Shown here: positions 50,642 through 58,237 of the stretch, piece after piece | Numbering within the stretch: position 1 is the stretch's first letter | Layout of the letters: every line of letters starts with the position of its first letter | Assembly: GCF_900110645.1 (NCBI RefSeq) | Contig: NZ_FOFB01000007.1 | Location: forward strand, 124,001-188,000 | Direction of reading: 5' to 3' | Origin: Neolewinella agarilytica | Lineage (GTDB): Bacteria > Bacteroidota > Bacteroidia > Chitinophagales > Saprospiraceae | Length of the DNA stretch: 64,000 bases | Translations under genes and position numbers: made by a program | The notes under the pieces: generated by a model | The model's input: the letters and a program-made list of their open reading frames with translations, nothing else | Told to the model about the DNA's origin: nothing | Database searches by the model: none

Positions 50642-50700
50642 TTTGGGAGAAATAAATCAGTTTAGAAAAATGGGTGGATACTAGCGTCTGGAGGAGGCTT

Positions 50701-51009
50701 CTATTTGGAGCCTACCACCAGTTTTTTAGGTTTTCCGCGATGCATGCGAAGTCCGTCTTCACGAACATTTTCAACGACCTCGGAACGAAGCCCGTTATAC
50801 ATGTTCTCGCTTTGCAGCGACATATACAACCAGCGTTTTTCTTTGATTTCGTCTTCCAGTACCTGGATACGACGGACGTTGTATTCGGCGTAGTGTGCGT
50901 TACCGATATACAACAGGGCCAGCCCGCCCAGAAAGGCGAGAAAGCCGAGATTATTCAGAATAAAAGTGGACAGGTCAAAGGACCGTCCGGCTTTGCGTCT
51001 TGCTGCCAT
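50701..51009 (-). CDS. FtsL-like divisome protein
   Basis: 102 residues from ATG 51009. A basic N-terminus (AARRKAGR) is followed by one membrane segment (NNLGFLAFLGGLALLYIG, about 18-36) and an extracytoplasmic helix suited to a coiled coil (VRRIQVLEDEIKEKRWLYMSLQSE). Sequence is not diagnostic, but size, topology and place between rsmH and ftsI are those of FtsL, which forms a complex with FtsB and FtsQ. The longer open frame to 51114 covers repeat sequence and is unlikely to be translated. Confidence 0.8.
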   Translation of the reverse strand: MAARRKAGRSFDLSTFILNNLGFLAFLGGLALLYIGNAHYAEYNVRRIQVLEDEIKEKRWLYMSLQSENMYNGLRSEVVENVREDGLRMHRGKPKKLVVGSK

Positions 51010-51035
51010 TTTTTTATCACACCTTGGGGATTTCT

Positions 51036-51206
51036 GATTCTTGATTTTGGATACTCTATTCTTGATTTGGCTCCGCACGAGGACGCACGGCAAGTAGATC
51101 AAAACGGGTTTCAAAACTCAACAGTCAATAAAATCCAGCAATCAAATAAATTCGCTTAGTGGTTCTAAAATCAAGAATCTAAAATCGAGATTCAAGAATC
51201 GAGAAT
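51036..51206. repeat. Reiterated ATTCTTGATTTT words, inverted, between rsmH and ftsL
   Basis: GATTCTTGATTTT (51036-51048) and its exact reverse complement (51167-51179) can pair. The minus-strand words start inside the last codons and stop of rsmH (GATTCTTGA). Confidence 0.65.
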
Positions 51207-52109
51207 CCTCTCCCCCACCCTCAGTTTGGCACTGCGGGCCCGGGAGTTGCGCTGAATTTCTTCAGCAGCAGGCAATTCGGGTTTTTTCGTCAGGACTTTA
51301 TAGGGACGGTCAATTTTCCCGTAAAAGTCTTTGTTGACGACGCCCTCCGCGTTGCCGGTTTTGAGGAAGTTTTTGGTAAGGCGATCCTCCAGTGAGTGAT
51401 AGGAGATCACGACGAGTCGACCTTTGTTTGGTATCAGTAAATCGGTGGCTTGCGCCAATAAATCAGTAAGTGCGCCGATCTCGTCGTTGACCTCTATCCT
51501 CAGTGCCTGGAACACCTGCGCCAGGTAGCGCGGCCGGGTTCCCCTCACCAGCGGATCGCATACATTCAGGAGATCCTGAATGGTAACGATCGGCTGCCGA
51601 GCGCGGGCCTCCACGATTGCGTGGGCCAGCGTACGGGCGTTCCGGACTTCGCCATATTCCCCAAGCACTTTCTGCAGATCGTCAGCTTCATAGTTGTTCA
51701 CTATATCGGCGGCGGTGCGGTCAGCGGCTTTGCCCATGCGCATATCCAGCTCCGCGTCGAAGCGGTAGCTGAAACCTCTGTCTGCCTGGTTAAACTGGTG
51801 GCTGGAGACCCCCAGGTCAGCGAGTAGCCCATCAATCTGGGTTACTCCGTGCAGACGCAGGTAATTGCTCAAGTGGCGGAAGTTGGCGGCTACGAAGGTG
51901 AAGCGTTCATCGGGCAGGGCATTGGCTCTGGCTTCCTCATCCTGGTCAAAACCGAAGAGCCGGATATCCATATCACCAGCTGCTTCAAGGATGAGGCGGC
52001 TATGGCCACCCCCACCGAAGGTTACATCAACGTAAACTCCTCCCGGGCGGAGATTCAGATAGCGCACGCATTCGTGCGCCAGTACGGGTACGTGGTAGTC
52101 GTCAGCCAT
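51192..52109 (-). CDS. rsmH: 16S rRNA (cytosine1402-N4)-methyltransferase
   Basis: 305 residues (MraW). SAM-dependent methylation of C1402 in the ribosomal P site. Motifs: VPVLAHECVRYL at the start, VDVTFGGGGHSRLIL (SAM loop), GLLADLGVSSHQF, DRGFSYRFDAELDMRM, and late VVISYHSLEDRLTKNF. The start codon overlaps the mraZ stop by one base. Its last codons merge into a reiterated tract that fills the gap to the ftsL-like gene. Confidence 0.97.
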   Translation of the reverse strand: MADDYHVPVLAHECVRYLNLRPGGVYVDVTFGGGGHSRLILEAAGDMDIRLFGFDQDEEARANALPDERFTFVAANFRHLSNYLRLHGVTQIDGLLADLGVSSHQFNQADRGFSYRFDAELDMRMGKAADRTAADIVNNYEADDLQKVLGEYGEVRNARTLAHAIVEARARQPIVTIQDLLNVCDPLVRGTRPRYLAQVFQALRIEVNDEIGALTDLLAQATDLLIPNKGRLVVISYHSLEDRLTKNFLKTGNAEGVVNKDFYGKIDRPYKVLTKKPELPAAEEIQRNSRARSAKLRVGERILDS

Positions 52110-52588
52110 TAGCCGTTGTCCTTCTCGCTCCGCGGTGAATCACCGAATACTTCTTCCGCCAGGGCAGCCAGGTCATCCGGCTCATCCTCCAGCAGTTGTT
52201 CGTATACGGCTTCCGCCCAAATTTCAATTCTGTCGTTGCGGGCACTGAGCACGATGTTCTTCTCCGCCTTTGCCCGGGCCAGCAGTCGCTTGGGCAGCAA
52301 CAGCCGGTCGGCAGAGTCAGGAAGCACTTCGGTAGCACCCGCATAGAAGGCCCGCTTGAAGGCGAGGTTCTTCTGGTTGTACTCACTAAGCGCATCGACT
52401 TCCTGCTTGATGGTGTCCCATACCGGCTTTGGGTAAAGGGTAAGGCAGCCACCAAGACCACGGTTGACGACAAACTTCAGTGTGTCACGATCACCAAGAC
52501 TCTTCAGCAGACCACTAGGCAAACGGAAGCGCCCCTTGCTGTCAAGGGCCACGTCATACTCGCCAAGTAAGTCATATGGATGTGTCAT
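52109..52588 (-). CDS. mraZ: Transcriptional regulator MraZ
   Basis: 159 residues, slightly longer than the ~150 of E. coli MraZ. Two AbrB-like half domains: LLGEYDVALDSKGRFRLPSGLL near the start and FYAGATEVLPDSADRLLLPKRLL in the middle. MraZ forms a ring and represses its own dcw operon by binding direct TGGG-type repeats upstream. Such repeats are present at 52645-52669. The promoter region is 519 bp long and divergent from the EamA gene. Confidence 0.95.
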   Translation of the reverse strand: MTHPYDLLGEYDVALDSKGRFRLPSGLLKSLGDRDTLKFVVNRGLGGCLTLYPKPVWDTIKQEVDALSEYNQKNLAFKRAFYAGATEVLPDSADRLLLPKRLLARAKAEKNIVLSARNDRIEIWAEAVYEQLLEDEPDDLAALAEEVFGDSPRSEKDNG

Positions 52589-52598
52589 AAGTAATCAG

Positions 52599-52639
52599 GA
52601 CGGGATACAACAATCCCGTCGTGGCTGTAAAAATACAGC
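52599..52639 (-). promoter_or_regulatory. Two hairpins in the mraZ leader
   Basis: GACGGGAT-N6-ATCCCGTC (52599-52620), 10 bp before the mraZ ATG, and GCTGTA-AAAA-TACAGC (52624-52639). They lie between the MraZ-type repeats and the start codon and could affect translation or message stability. Confidence 0.55.
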
Positions 52640-52644
52640 TTATT

Positions 52645-52669
52645 GACACTTATTACCACTTTTGCCCAC
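52645..52669 (-). promoter_or_regulatory. MraZ-type operator: three 10-bp-spaced repeats
   Basis: On the minus strand: GTGGG-N5-GTGGT-N5-GTGTC, each preceded by A. The pentamer with 5-nt spacing matches the TGGGN repeat pattern bound by MraZ in other bacteria. It is 57-81 bp upstream of the mraZ ATG. Confidence 0.65.
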
Positions 52670-52845
52670 TAATTTTCACATTTTTATTTTCAACAAGGGC
52701 GAAAAATCACCTTTTTGGTATAGAACAACATCAAATAAGTTACAAAATGCACCAAATCACTAATTTAATGAAGTAGACTTAATTAACAATACTGCTTTCT
52801 ACCACCCTGAATCCTTTTCATCTCTTCTTTGAACCACTATAAGAA

Positions 52846-52882
52846 GTGGTAAAAAGTGGAAGATGAGGTGGGAAAAAGTGTC
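52846..52882 (+). promoter_or_regulatory. Second cluster of GTGGN repeats, plus strand
   Basis: GTGGT, GTGGA, GTGGG, GTGTC at spacings 10, 12 and 10, in the middle of the mraZ-EamA gap. It also forms an inverted pair with ACCACT at 52833-52838. A third short cluster (GTGTC, GTGGT, GTGTT) is on the minus strand at 52943-52964. Nothing else was recognised in the 519-bp gap except a bipartite-word copy at 53040-53058. Confidence 0.5.
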
Positions 52883-53039
52883 AGAATGGTAGCCTGCAGC
52901 TCAATCAGGGTTCAAATATAGGCTTTTTTGTTTATAAAAAATAACACTTACCACAATTAGACACATACAACGGGGTCTGCAAATGATAAATTATTAGCCC
53001 CTCGACTACACCCTCCCCTTGCTTTAAAAAAACGACTGC

Positions 53040-53058
53040 TGCACCTGCGGTGATCGCC
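53040..53058 (-). repeat. Dispersed bipartite word, 4-nt spacer variant, upstream of the EamA gene
   Basis: Reads GGCGA-N4-CGCAGGTGCA on the minus strand, about 50 bp before ATG 53108. Confidence 0.55.
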
Positions 53059-53107
53059 CTGCAACCCTACCCCTTAGAAAGTGTTTCACTACGACTCAAC
53101 CACCTGA

Positions 53108-54010
53108 ATGAATAAACTGACTGACTACCTCACGCCGGGCATACGCTACATCATCCTGGCCGGCCTCTTCTTTGTGACGATGCAAATCATCATTAAAGAA
53201 CTGACCCAGTTTCATTTGTTTCAGATTGTCTTTTTTCGTTCAGCGATCACTTCACTGGCCGCCATGACCTACCTGAGACGCAACAACATATCGATGTTGG
53301 GTAATAAACGAAGCTTGCTCATTCTCCGGGCACTGTTCGGGGTAATTGCCATGACGCTTTTTTTTGCCACCATTCAACGTATTCCACTGGGAGCTGCCGT
53401 ATCGCTGAAATACCTCTCGCCTTTGTTTACCGCCGTTTTCGCGGTTATATGGCTCCAGGAAAAAGTACGCCCGATACAATGGCTCCTTTTCGCGCTGGCC
53501 TTCTCCGGCGTTTTCCTCCTCAAAGGGTTTGACTTCAGAATCGACCCGTTCAACCTGTTATTGGGTGTTACCGGTGCTGTTTTTGCCGGCCTTGTCTATG
53601 TTACAATCCGCAAAATCGGATCTTCGGAGCACTCCATGGTCATCATCAATTATTTTATGTTGACGGCCTCCGTGCTTTCCGGCATTGCAATGATTCCTTT
53701 TTGGGTGACGCCTACCCTGCCGGAGCTTGCCGCTTTATTAATCATGGGGGCATTGGGTTACTTCGCCCAGGTGTTCATGACTCGTTCACTGCAAATGGAG
53801 CCCGCCAGCCGAATAGCCCCTTTCCGGTACCTGGAAGTGGTCTATTCTCTGATACTCGGATTTCTTTTCTTCAAGGAGAGCTACACCCTGCTCAGTTTTA
53901 TGGGCATTGTGTTGATTGTTGGGAGTATGGTCGTCAATGTTTTCCTGAAGAATACGGACCAGAAGAATACGGTAGCGCAGCACGCAGGTGCCGTGGAGGT
54001 TAAAAAATAA
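53108..54010 (+). CDS. EamA/DMT family permease
   Basis: 300 residues with ten hydrophobic segments in two EamA repeats (about 15-140 and 150-285). Typical features: F-F-R-S in the first repeat (VFFRSAITSL), RALFGVIAMTLFFATIQRIPLGAAVSLKYLSPLF, and in the second a PF-R-Y-L-E-V-V-Y-S segment before the last helices. The drug/metabolite transporter superfamily exports metabolites or amino acids; the substrate cannot be told. The C-terminal tail (VAQHAGAVEVKK) is encoded partly by a variant of the bipartite word (53974-53992). The next gene follows within ~90 bp. Confidence 0.85.
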   Translation: MNKLTDYLTPGIRYIILAGLFFVTMQIIIKELTQFHLFQIVFFRSAITSLAAMTYLRRNNISMLGNKRSLLILRALFGVIAMTLFFATIQRIPLGAAVSLKYLSPLFTAVFAVIWLQEKVRPIQWLLFALAFSGVFLLKGFDFRIDPFNLLLGVTGAVFAGLVYVTIRKIGSSEHSMVIINYFMLTASVLSGIAMIPFWVTPTLPELAALLIMGALGYFAQVFMTRSLQMEPASRIAPFRYLEVVYSLILGFLFFKESYTLLSFMGIVLIVGSMVVNVFLKNTDQKNTVAQHAGAVEVKK

Positions 54011-54033
54011 AAGGAGGCTCCACCAGCTAACTT

Positions 54034-57000
54034 TTGTTCCCTAAACCATTCACTGACAGAGTAGTATTTTGTGGTCCACACTCTCAAGCTCAGCCGTTGC
54101 GTCCACTTTGTCTTTTCTTAATGCTGTTCTGCTCCTACCTGTTCGCACAGGTACCACAGCCTTATTTTGACACCTATACCACCAGGGATGGCCTGGGCGC
54201 TGAAGCGATCAACGACCTGCTTACCGATCAATATGGTTACCTGTGGACCGCCGCCTACAGCGGGCTCCATCGATACGATGGACATGAATTTCTAAAGTAC
54301 TCAGCGGATATTCTTGATAGCTGTGCACTATCCAACAACATCGTCAGATGCCTGGCAGAAGATGAAAGCGGGAACCTCTGGGTCGGCACGAGTAGCGGTT
54401 TGAACCGACTCGACCGGGCAAGCGGATGCTTTCAGCGCTTCTTCCATCAGCAGGGCCATTACCGAAGCCTGCCCGCTAACAATATTCTCGACTTACTTCC
54501 TCTTGCCGACGGAGACATGCTGGTGGTTACGTCTGAAGGGCCGGCCCGCTACCACCAGGACACGGACGACTTTAAACGTCTCTCCAGCCCCCTGCCCTTT
54601 CCGGACCGGGCGGTTATCCATGAGGGTATGCCTTTATTGGTTGGCAAAGGTGGCGTTGCGGAGATCGGGCAATCCCGCGCCATAGCCGTTTTTAAAGAAC
54701 CGGAACCTCCGGAAGTGTTTGCGCTTATCTCCTACGGGGACAGTCTCATCATTGGCACCAGCCGCGGCCTGTATGCCTGGCAGCCGCACGATAGCCTGAT
54801 CCGCTACCTCTATCCGGAGCTCCAACAAATCAACCGGTCCATTTTAGATATTCAGCCCGGAGCCATTCACGGCTTTGAAGGCTTATACATGGCCGTCCGG
54901 GGTGAAGGGCTTTCCTTTATTGACATCGCTTCCGGCGAAGGCGTAATTTATACCCGGGAAGAAAGCCAAAGCAATGGCTTGCTGGACAACCACGTCAGAG
55001 CGCTGGCACCCAATGGGGACAACGGGCTTTGGATTGGCACCTACCTCGGGCTGAATTACCTGAACGCCCGCGCTGACCGGCCACGCCATTATTTAAACCA
55101 GTTAGCCGATGGCCAGGAACCGCAAACACTTGAAATACACGTTAGCCCTCAGGGTGTCGTTTTCACTTATGAGCGGTGGCGAGGGCTTTTTCGCTCTTCC
55201 AGGGTAGGGACAAAGGCAGAACTTCTGGACTTTCCCAGGAACGACTTTCTGCAGGCCAAAGACCTTAACTGCTTCCATACGGACAGACAGAACCTGACCT
55301 GGATCGGCAGAGGCCATGACGCGCTTTATCGCTACGATAATGAATCGGAGCGCTTCTTAACTCCCTTTCGCCACCCCGACCTGGTGAACTGCAGAATCAA
55401 CGCCATCTATCAGGACGAAAAAGAAGATCACCAATACTGGCTGGGCACGAGCTGTGGGCTGGGGCTGTTGGATATGTTACGGGAAGAAATAGAGTGGTTC
55501 GCCCCTACCCAACAGTTTCCGGAACTGGTGGGCAATGCCCTGGCTACCATTATACCAGGGCCTAAAGGCAGAATATGGTGTAGTGCCGGCGATTACTACC
55601 AGGACCGGCTCGGCTATTTTTCCCCCTCCGAACGAAAGTTCCATTTTTACGATTACGCTGCCGGAAACCCCGATAAAAGTGCCGGCGGCCGGATCAAGCA
55701 ATTGGCCATTGACCCGGAGGGAAATGTCTGGGCCGCGGCCAGCGACGGGCTCATTGAAATTCCCAGCGGCAAAGCCCCCGTCTTACACACCAGGCTTGGG
55801 GCGGAACAGCTGGGTTCTTTAGAATCCGTAGTGGCCGACTCCAGTGGGATATGGTTTTCCAGTGAAAACCGGATCGGTAACTACCGGCCTGAGCAGCAAC
55901 GGATGAAGTGGTTCAGTGGCTCTCCGCTGCGGCAGTTCAATAATTCAGTAGCCAGCAAAATACCCGATGGCAGCTTTTTTTTCGGTGGTATTGGCGGGCT
56001 GGTTCGCGTGGATCCCAACCGGTTACTATCGGAGAGTTCTCCTTTCCCATCACTCGTGTTACAGGAAGTAAAAGTTAATGGTCAGGAACGACGGACAAAC
56101 GTCCCCTGGGAGGAGCTCACCGAATTACGGTTAGAAAGAAATGAGCGTGCGCTCAGTTTGCGCTTTGTCGCGCTTGATTTTGGGCGTGAGGAGGTAATCA
56201 ATTACTCCTACCAAATAAACGGCGGAGAATGGCAGGTACTCGGCCGGGAACGATCCCTGGCCTTTACCGATCTCCAGCCGGGCCAGTATGTGCTGAATCT
56301 GCGCGTCAGTAACGGGCGTGGTCAATGGTCAGCGGAAGTCCGAAAAATTTCCATTTTCGTCACTCCGTATTGGTATGAGCGAAAGGACATTCGTCTGGCC
56401 GGACTTTTCCTGGCGGGCCTGCTGGCCCTTCTCCTGGCGAGAGCTTTTGTCCGACGGCGACTGGAACGGCAAACGATAAGACAGCTTAGGGAAATGGACA
56501 GCTTCCGGAATCGGCTGCTAACGAACCTGACCCATGAATTCAGGACACCCCTCACTTTGATCCTCGGCCCGGCCCGCAGGCTTCGTGAGCGGGCCAAAAA
56601 GCAGGAGGACCCGACCTTAGCCCGTGAGGCCCGACGTATTGACCGTCAGGGGCGTAAGTTACTGGAGCTCATCAATCAGTTGCTCGACTTACGGCGAATC
56701 ACGCATCAGCAACTGAGCATTGAATACAGCCCGGTTGACCTTTCCGGCTTTGTGAGCGGGCTCGTCAATGCGCACAAACCAGCGGCCAGAGAGAAAGGCA
56801 TTTCGTTGGCGTTCGAGCAGGATTTGGGCGCTTACGCAGGTGCCGTGCAGGTTGATACAGCCAAGTTAGACAGCATCCTCACCAACCTGATCGCCAACGC
56901 CATCAAATTCACCCCGAACAAGGGGCAAATAAGGGTTCTACTCAACAGCAGCTCTTCCCACTGGACGGTGAGGGTACAGGACAGCGGACCGGGAGTTCCG

Positions 57001-58029
57001 GTAGCTGAACGCAAGAAGATCTTTGAGCAATTCATTCGTGCACCCGAAGCGTCTGCCTCCGGGACGGGCATCGGACTGGCCTTAGTGCAGGAGCTCACCA
57101 CTCTGATGGAAGGGGAGATAAGCGTTGGAGACGCTCCGCTGGGCGGAGCGGAGTTTCAGCTAAGCCTGCCGCTTCGAAAAACGATGAGTAGCAAAGCATC
57201 CCCTTCCGAAATTGCTGTGCCCGAAGGCGATCTCCTCTCCCCCGCCGGAAAGACAAATTTGCCCAGGCTACTTATCGTTGAAGACGACAAGGAAATAAGA
57301 GATTTCCTGAAGGAAAGCCTCTGCGACTACTTTTCAATACTACAAGCCGCTGACGGGCAAAAAGGTCTTGCCATCGCCCGTCAGGAAACACCCGACCTCG
57401 TCATTAGCGACGTAATGATGCCAGGGCTCAACGGACACCAACTCTGCAGCAACCTCAAAGCAGACCCCCTGACCAGTCATTTACCCGTGTTACTCTTAAC
57501 CGCCAGGACGGCCGATGAGCACCGGCTGGAAGGCCTGGAGCATGGAGCGGATGCCTACCTGACCAAACCCTTTCAGGAACGGGAACTACACCTGCGGCTC
57601 AGGAACCTGTTGGCCTTGCGGGACCGGATGGCTACCCGGCTCCGCACGGAATGGTTACCCGCCGGCAAGGCACCTCCGGAAGGGGAACAACTCTCCCCTG
57701 CTGAAGCCGGTTGGCTCACGGAACTACGGACGTACATCCACCAGCACATCGATGACCCAGGCCTGAAGGGCGCTGACCTGGAACGCCATCTCGGCATGAG
57801 CCGAAGCCAGCTGCACCGGAAGCTAAGCTCTGTCCTTGGCTTATCTCCCAACCGGTTAATCAATGATCTGCGGCTCGAAACCGCCAGTCAGCTACTTCTG
57901 AAGAAAGGTAAAAGCGTCAGCGAGGTCGCTTATGCCTGCGGGTTTAATGACCCCGGCTACTTTCGCAGAAAGTTCAAAGAACGCTTTGGCAAGGCTCCTT
58001 CTGATTGGGCAAACCATAGAGCGGGGTAA
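54034..58029 (+). CDS. Hybrid two-component system (propeller sensor, His kinase, receiver, AraC-type HTH)
   Basis: 1331 codons from TTG 54034; TTG 54097 is an alternative that starts directly at the signal peptide (LRPLCLFLMLFCSYLFAQ). Sensor: two-component propeller repeats (about 45-670: DQYGYLWTA, DESGNLWVGTSSGLNRLD, NGLWIGTYLGLNYL), Y_Y_Y domain (about 690-775), membrane helix (about 788-808). Kinase: TNLTHEFRTPL with phospho-acceptor H834, N-box NLIANAIKF, G-boxes GPGVP and GTGIGLAL. Receiver: LLIVEDD with phospho-acceptor D1126 in ISDVMMPG and K in LTKPF. Output: AraC-type double HTH (about 1240-1331). Such HTCS proteins sense carbohydrates or other outside ligands and activate nearby genes. 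The giant secreted gene 208 bp downstream, preceded by 21-bp repeats, is the likely target. Confidence 0.92.
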   Translation: MFPKPFTDRVVFCGPHSQAQPLRPLCLFLMLFCSYLFAQVPQPYFDTYTTRDGLGAEAINDLLTDQYGYLWTAAYSGLHRYDGHEFLKYSADILDSCALSNNIVRCLAEDESGNLWVGTSSGLNRLDRASGCFQRFFHQQGHYRSLPANNILDLLPLADGDMLVVTSEGPARYHQDTDDFKRLSSPLPFPDRAVIHEGMPLLVGKGGVAEIGQSRAIAVFKEPEPPEVFALISYGDSLIIGTSRGLYAWQPHDSLIRYLYPELQQINRSILDIQPGAIHGFEGLYMAVRGEGLSFIDIASGEGVIYTREESQSNGLLDNHVRALAPNGDNGLWIGTYLGLNYLNARADRPRHYLNQLADGQEPQTLEIHVSPQGVVFTYERWRGLFRSSRVGTKAELLDFPRNDFLQAKDLNCFHTDRQNLTWIGRGHDALYRYDNESERFLTPFRHPDLVNCRINAIYQDEKEDHQYWLGTSCGLGLLDMLREEIEWFAPTQQFPELVGNALATIIPGPKGRIWCSAGDYYQDRLGYFSPSERKFHFYDYAAGNPDKSAGGRIKQLAIDPEGNVWAAASDGLIEIPSGKAPVLHTRLGAEQLGSLESVVADSSGIWFSSENRIGNYRPEQQRMKWFSGSPLRQFNNSVASKIPDGSFFFGGIGGLVRVDPNRLLSESSPFPSLVLQEVKVNGQERRTNVPWEELTELRLERNERALSLRFVALDFGREEVINYSYQINGGEWQVLGRERSLAFTDLQPGQYVLNLRVSNGRGQWSAEVRKISIFVTPYWYERKDIRLAGLFLAGLLALLLARAFVRRRLERQTIRQLREMDSFRNRLLTNLTHEFRTPLTLILGPARRLRERAKKQEDPTLAREARRIDRQGRKLLELINQLLDLRRITHQQLSIEYSPVDLSGFVSGLVNAHKPAAREKGISLAFEQDLGAYAGAVQVDTAKLDSILTNLIANAIKFTPNKGQIRVLLNSSSSHWTVRVQDSGPGVPVAERKKIFEQFIRAPEASASGTGIGLALVQELTTLMEGEISVGDAPLGGAEFQLSLPLRKTMSSKASPSEIAVPEGDLLSPAGKTNLPRLLIVEDDKEIRDFLKESLCDYFSILQAADGQKGLAIARQETPDLVISDVMMPGLNGHQLCSNLKADPLTSHLPVLLLTARTADEHRLEGLEHGADAYLTKPFQERELHLRLRNLLALRDRMATRLRTEWLPAGKAPPEGEQLSPAEAGWLTELRTYIHQHIDDPGLKGADLERHLGMSRSQLHRKLSSVLGLSPNRLINDLRLETASQLLLKKGKSVSEVAYACGFNDPGYFRRKFKERFGKAPSDWANHRAG

Positions 58030-58098
58030 AAGGAAGCCTGCCGGGGCAGAAAACAAAGAGAAGTTAGTTTTCAGCAAAGTTCGTGCATTCTGACCGCC

Positions 58099-58161
58099 GG
58101 GGCTATCGTGCCGGGATCTGGGACAAAAATCCCGGTAAATGGGCAAATAGTCCCGGGGGAA
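58099..58161 (+). promoter_or_regulatory. Three 21-bp direct repeats, candidate AraC-type operator
   Basis: Units start at 58099, 58120 and 58141. The last two read GGGACAAAAATCCCGG and GGGCAAATAGTCCCGG; the first is weaker (GGGGCTATCGTGCCGG). Two helical turns between half-sites is the spacing used by AraC-family proteins. They end 22 bp before a TACCTCTG -7 box. Confidence 0.6.
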
Positions 58162-58182
58162 AGACTCGGATAGCCAGGATAT

Positions 58183-58190
58183 TACCTCTG
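58183..58190 (+). promoter_or_regulatory. Candidate -7 box TACCTCTG for the giant secreted gene
   Basis: One base from TAnnTTTG, 47 nt before ATG 58238 and just downstream of the 21-bp repeats. The -33 region lacks TTG, as expected for an activator-dependent promoter. Confidence 0.45.
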
Positions 58191-58237
58191 CTTAGAGATG
58201 TATTCAGAGGCTTATCCCACTCTTTTATTCCGAACCC

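Noticed and set aside
54009-54016. AAAGGAGG as a Shine-Dalgarno site for the hybrid regulator
   Set aside because: It overlaps the permease stop and is 18 nt or more from any candidate start; Bacteroidota seldom use such sites.
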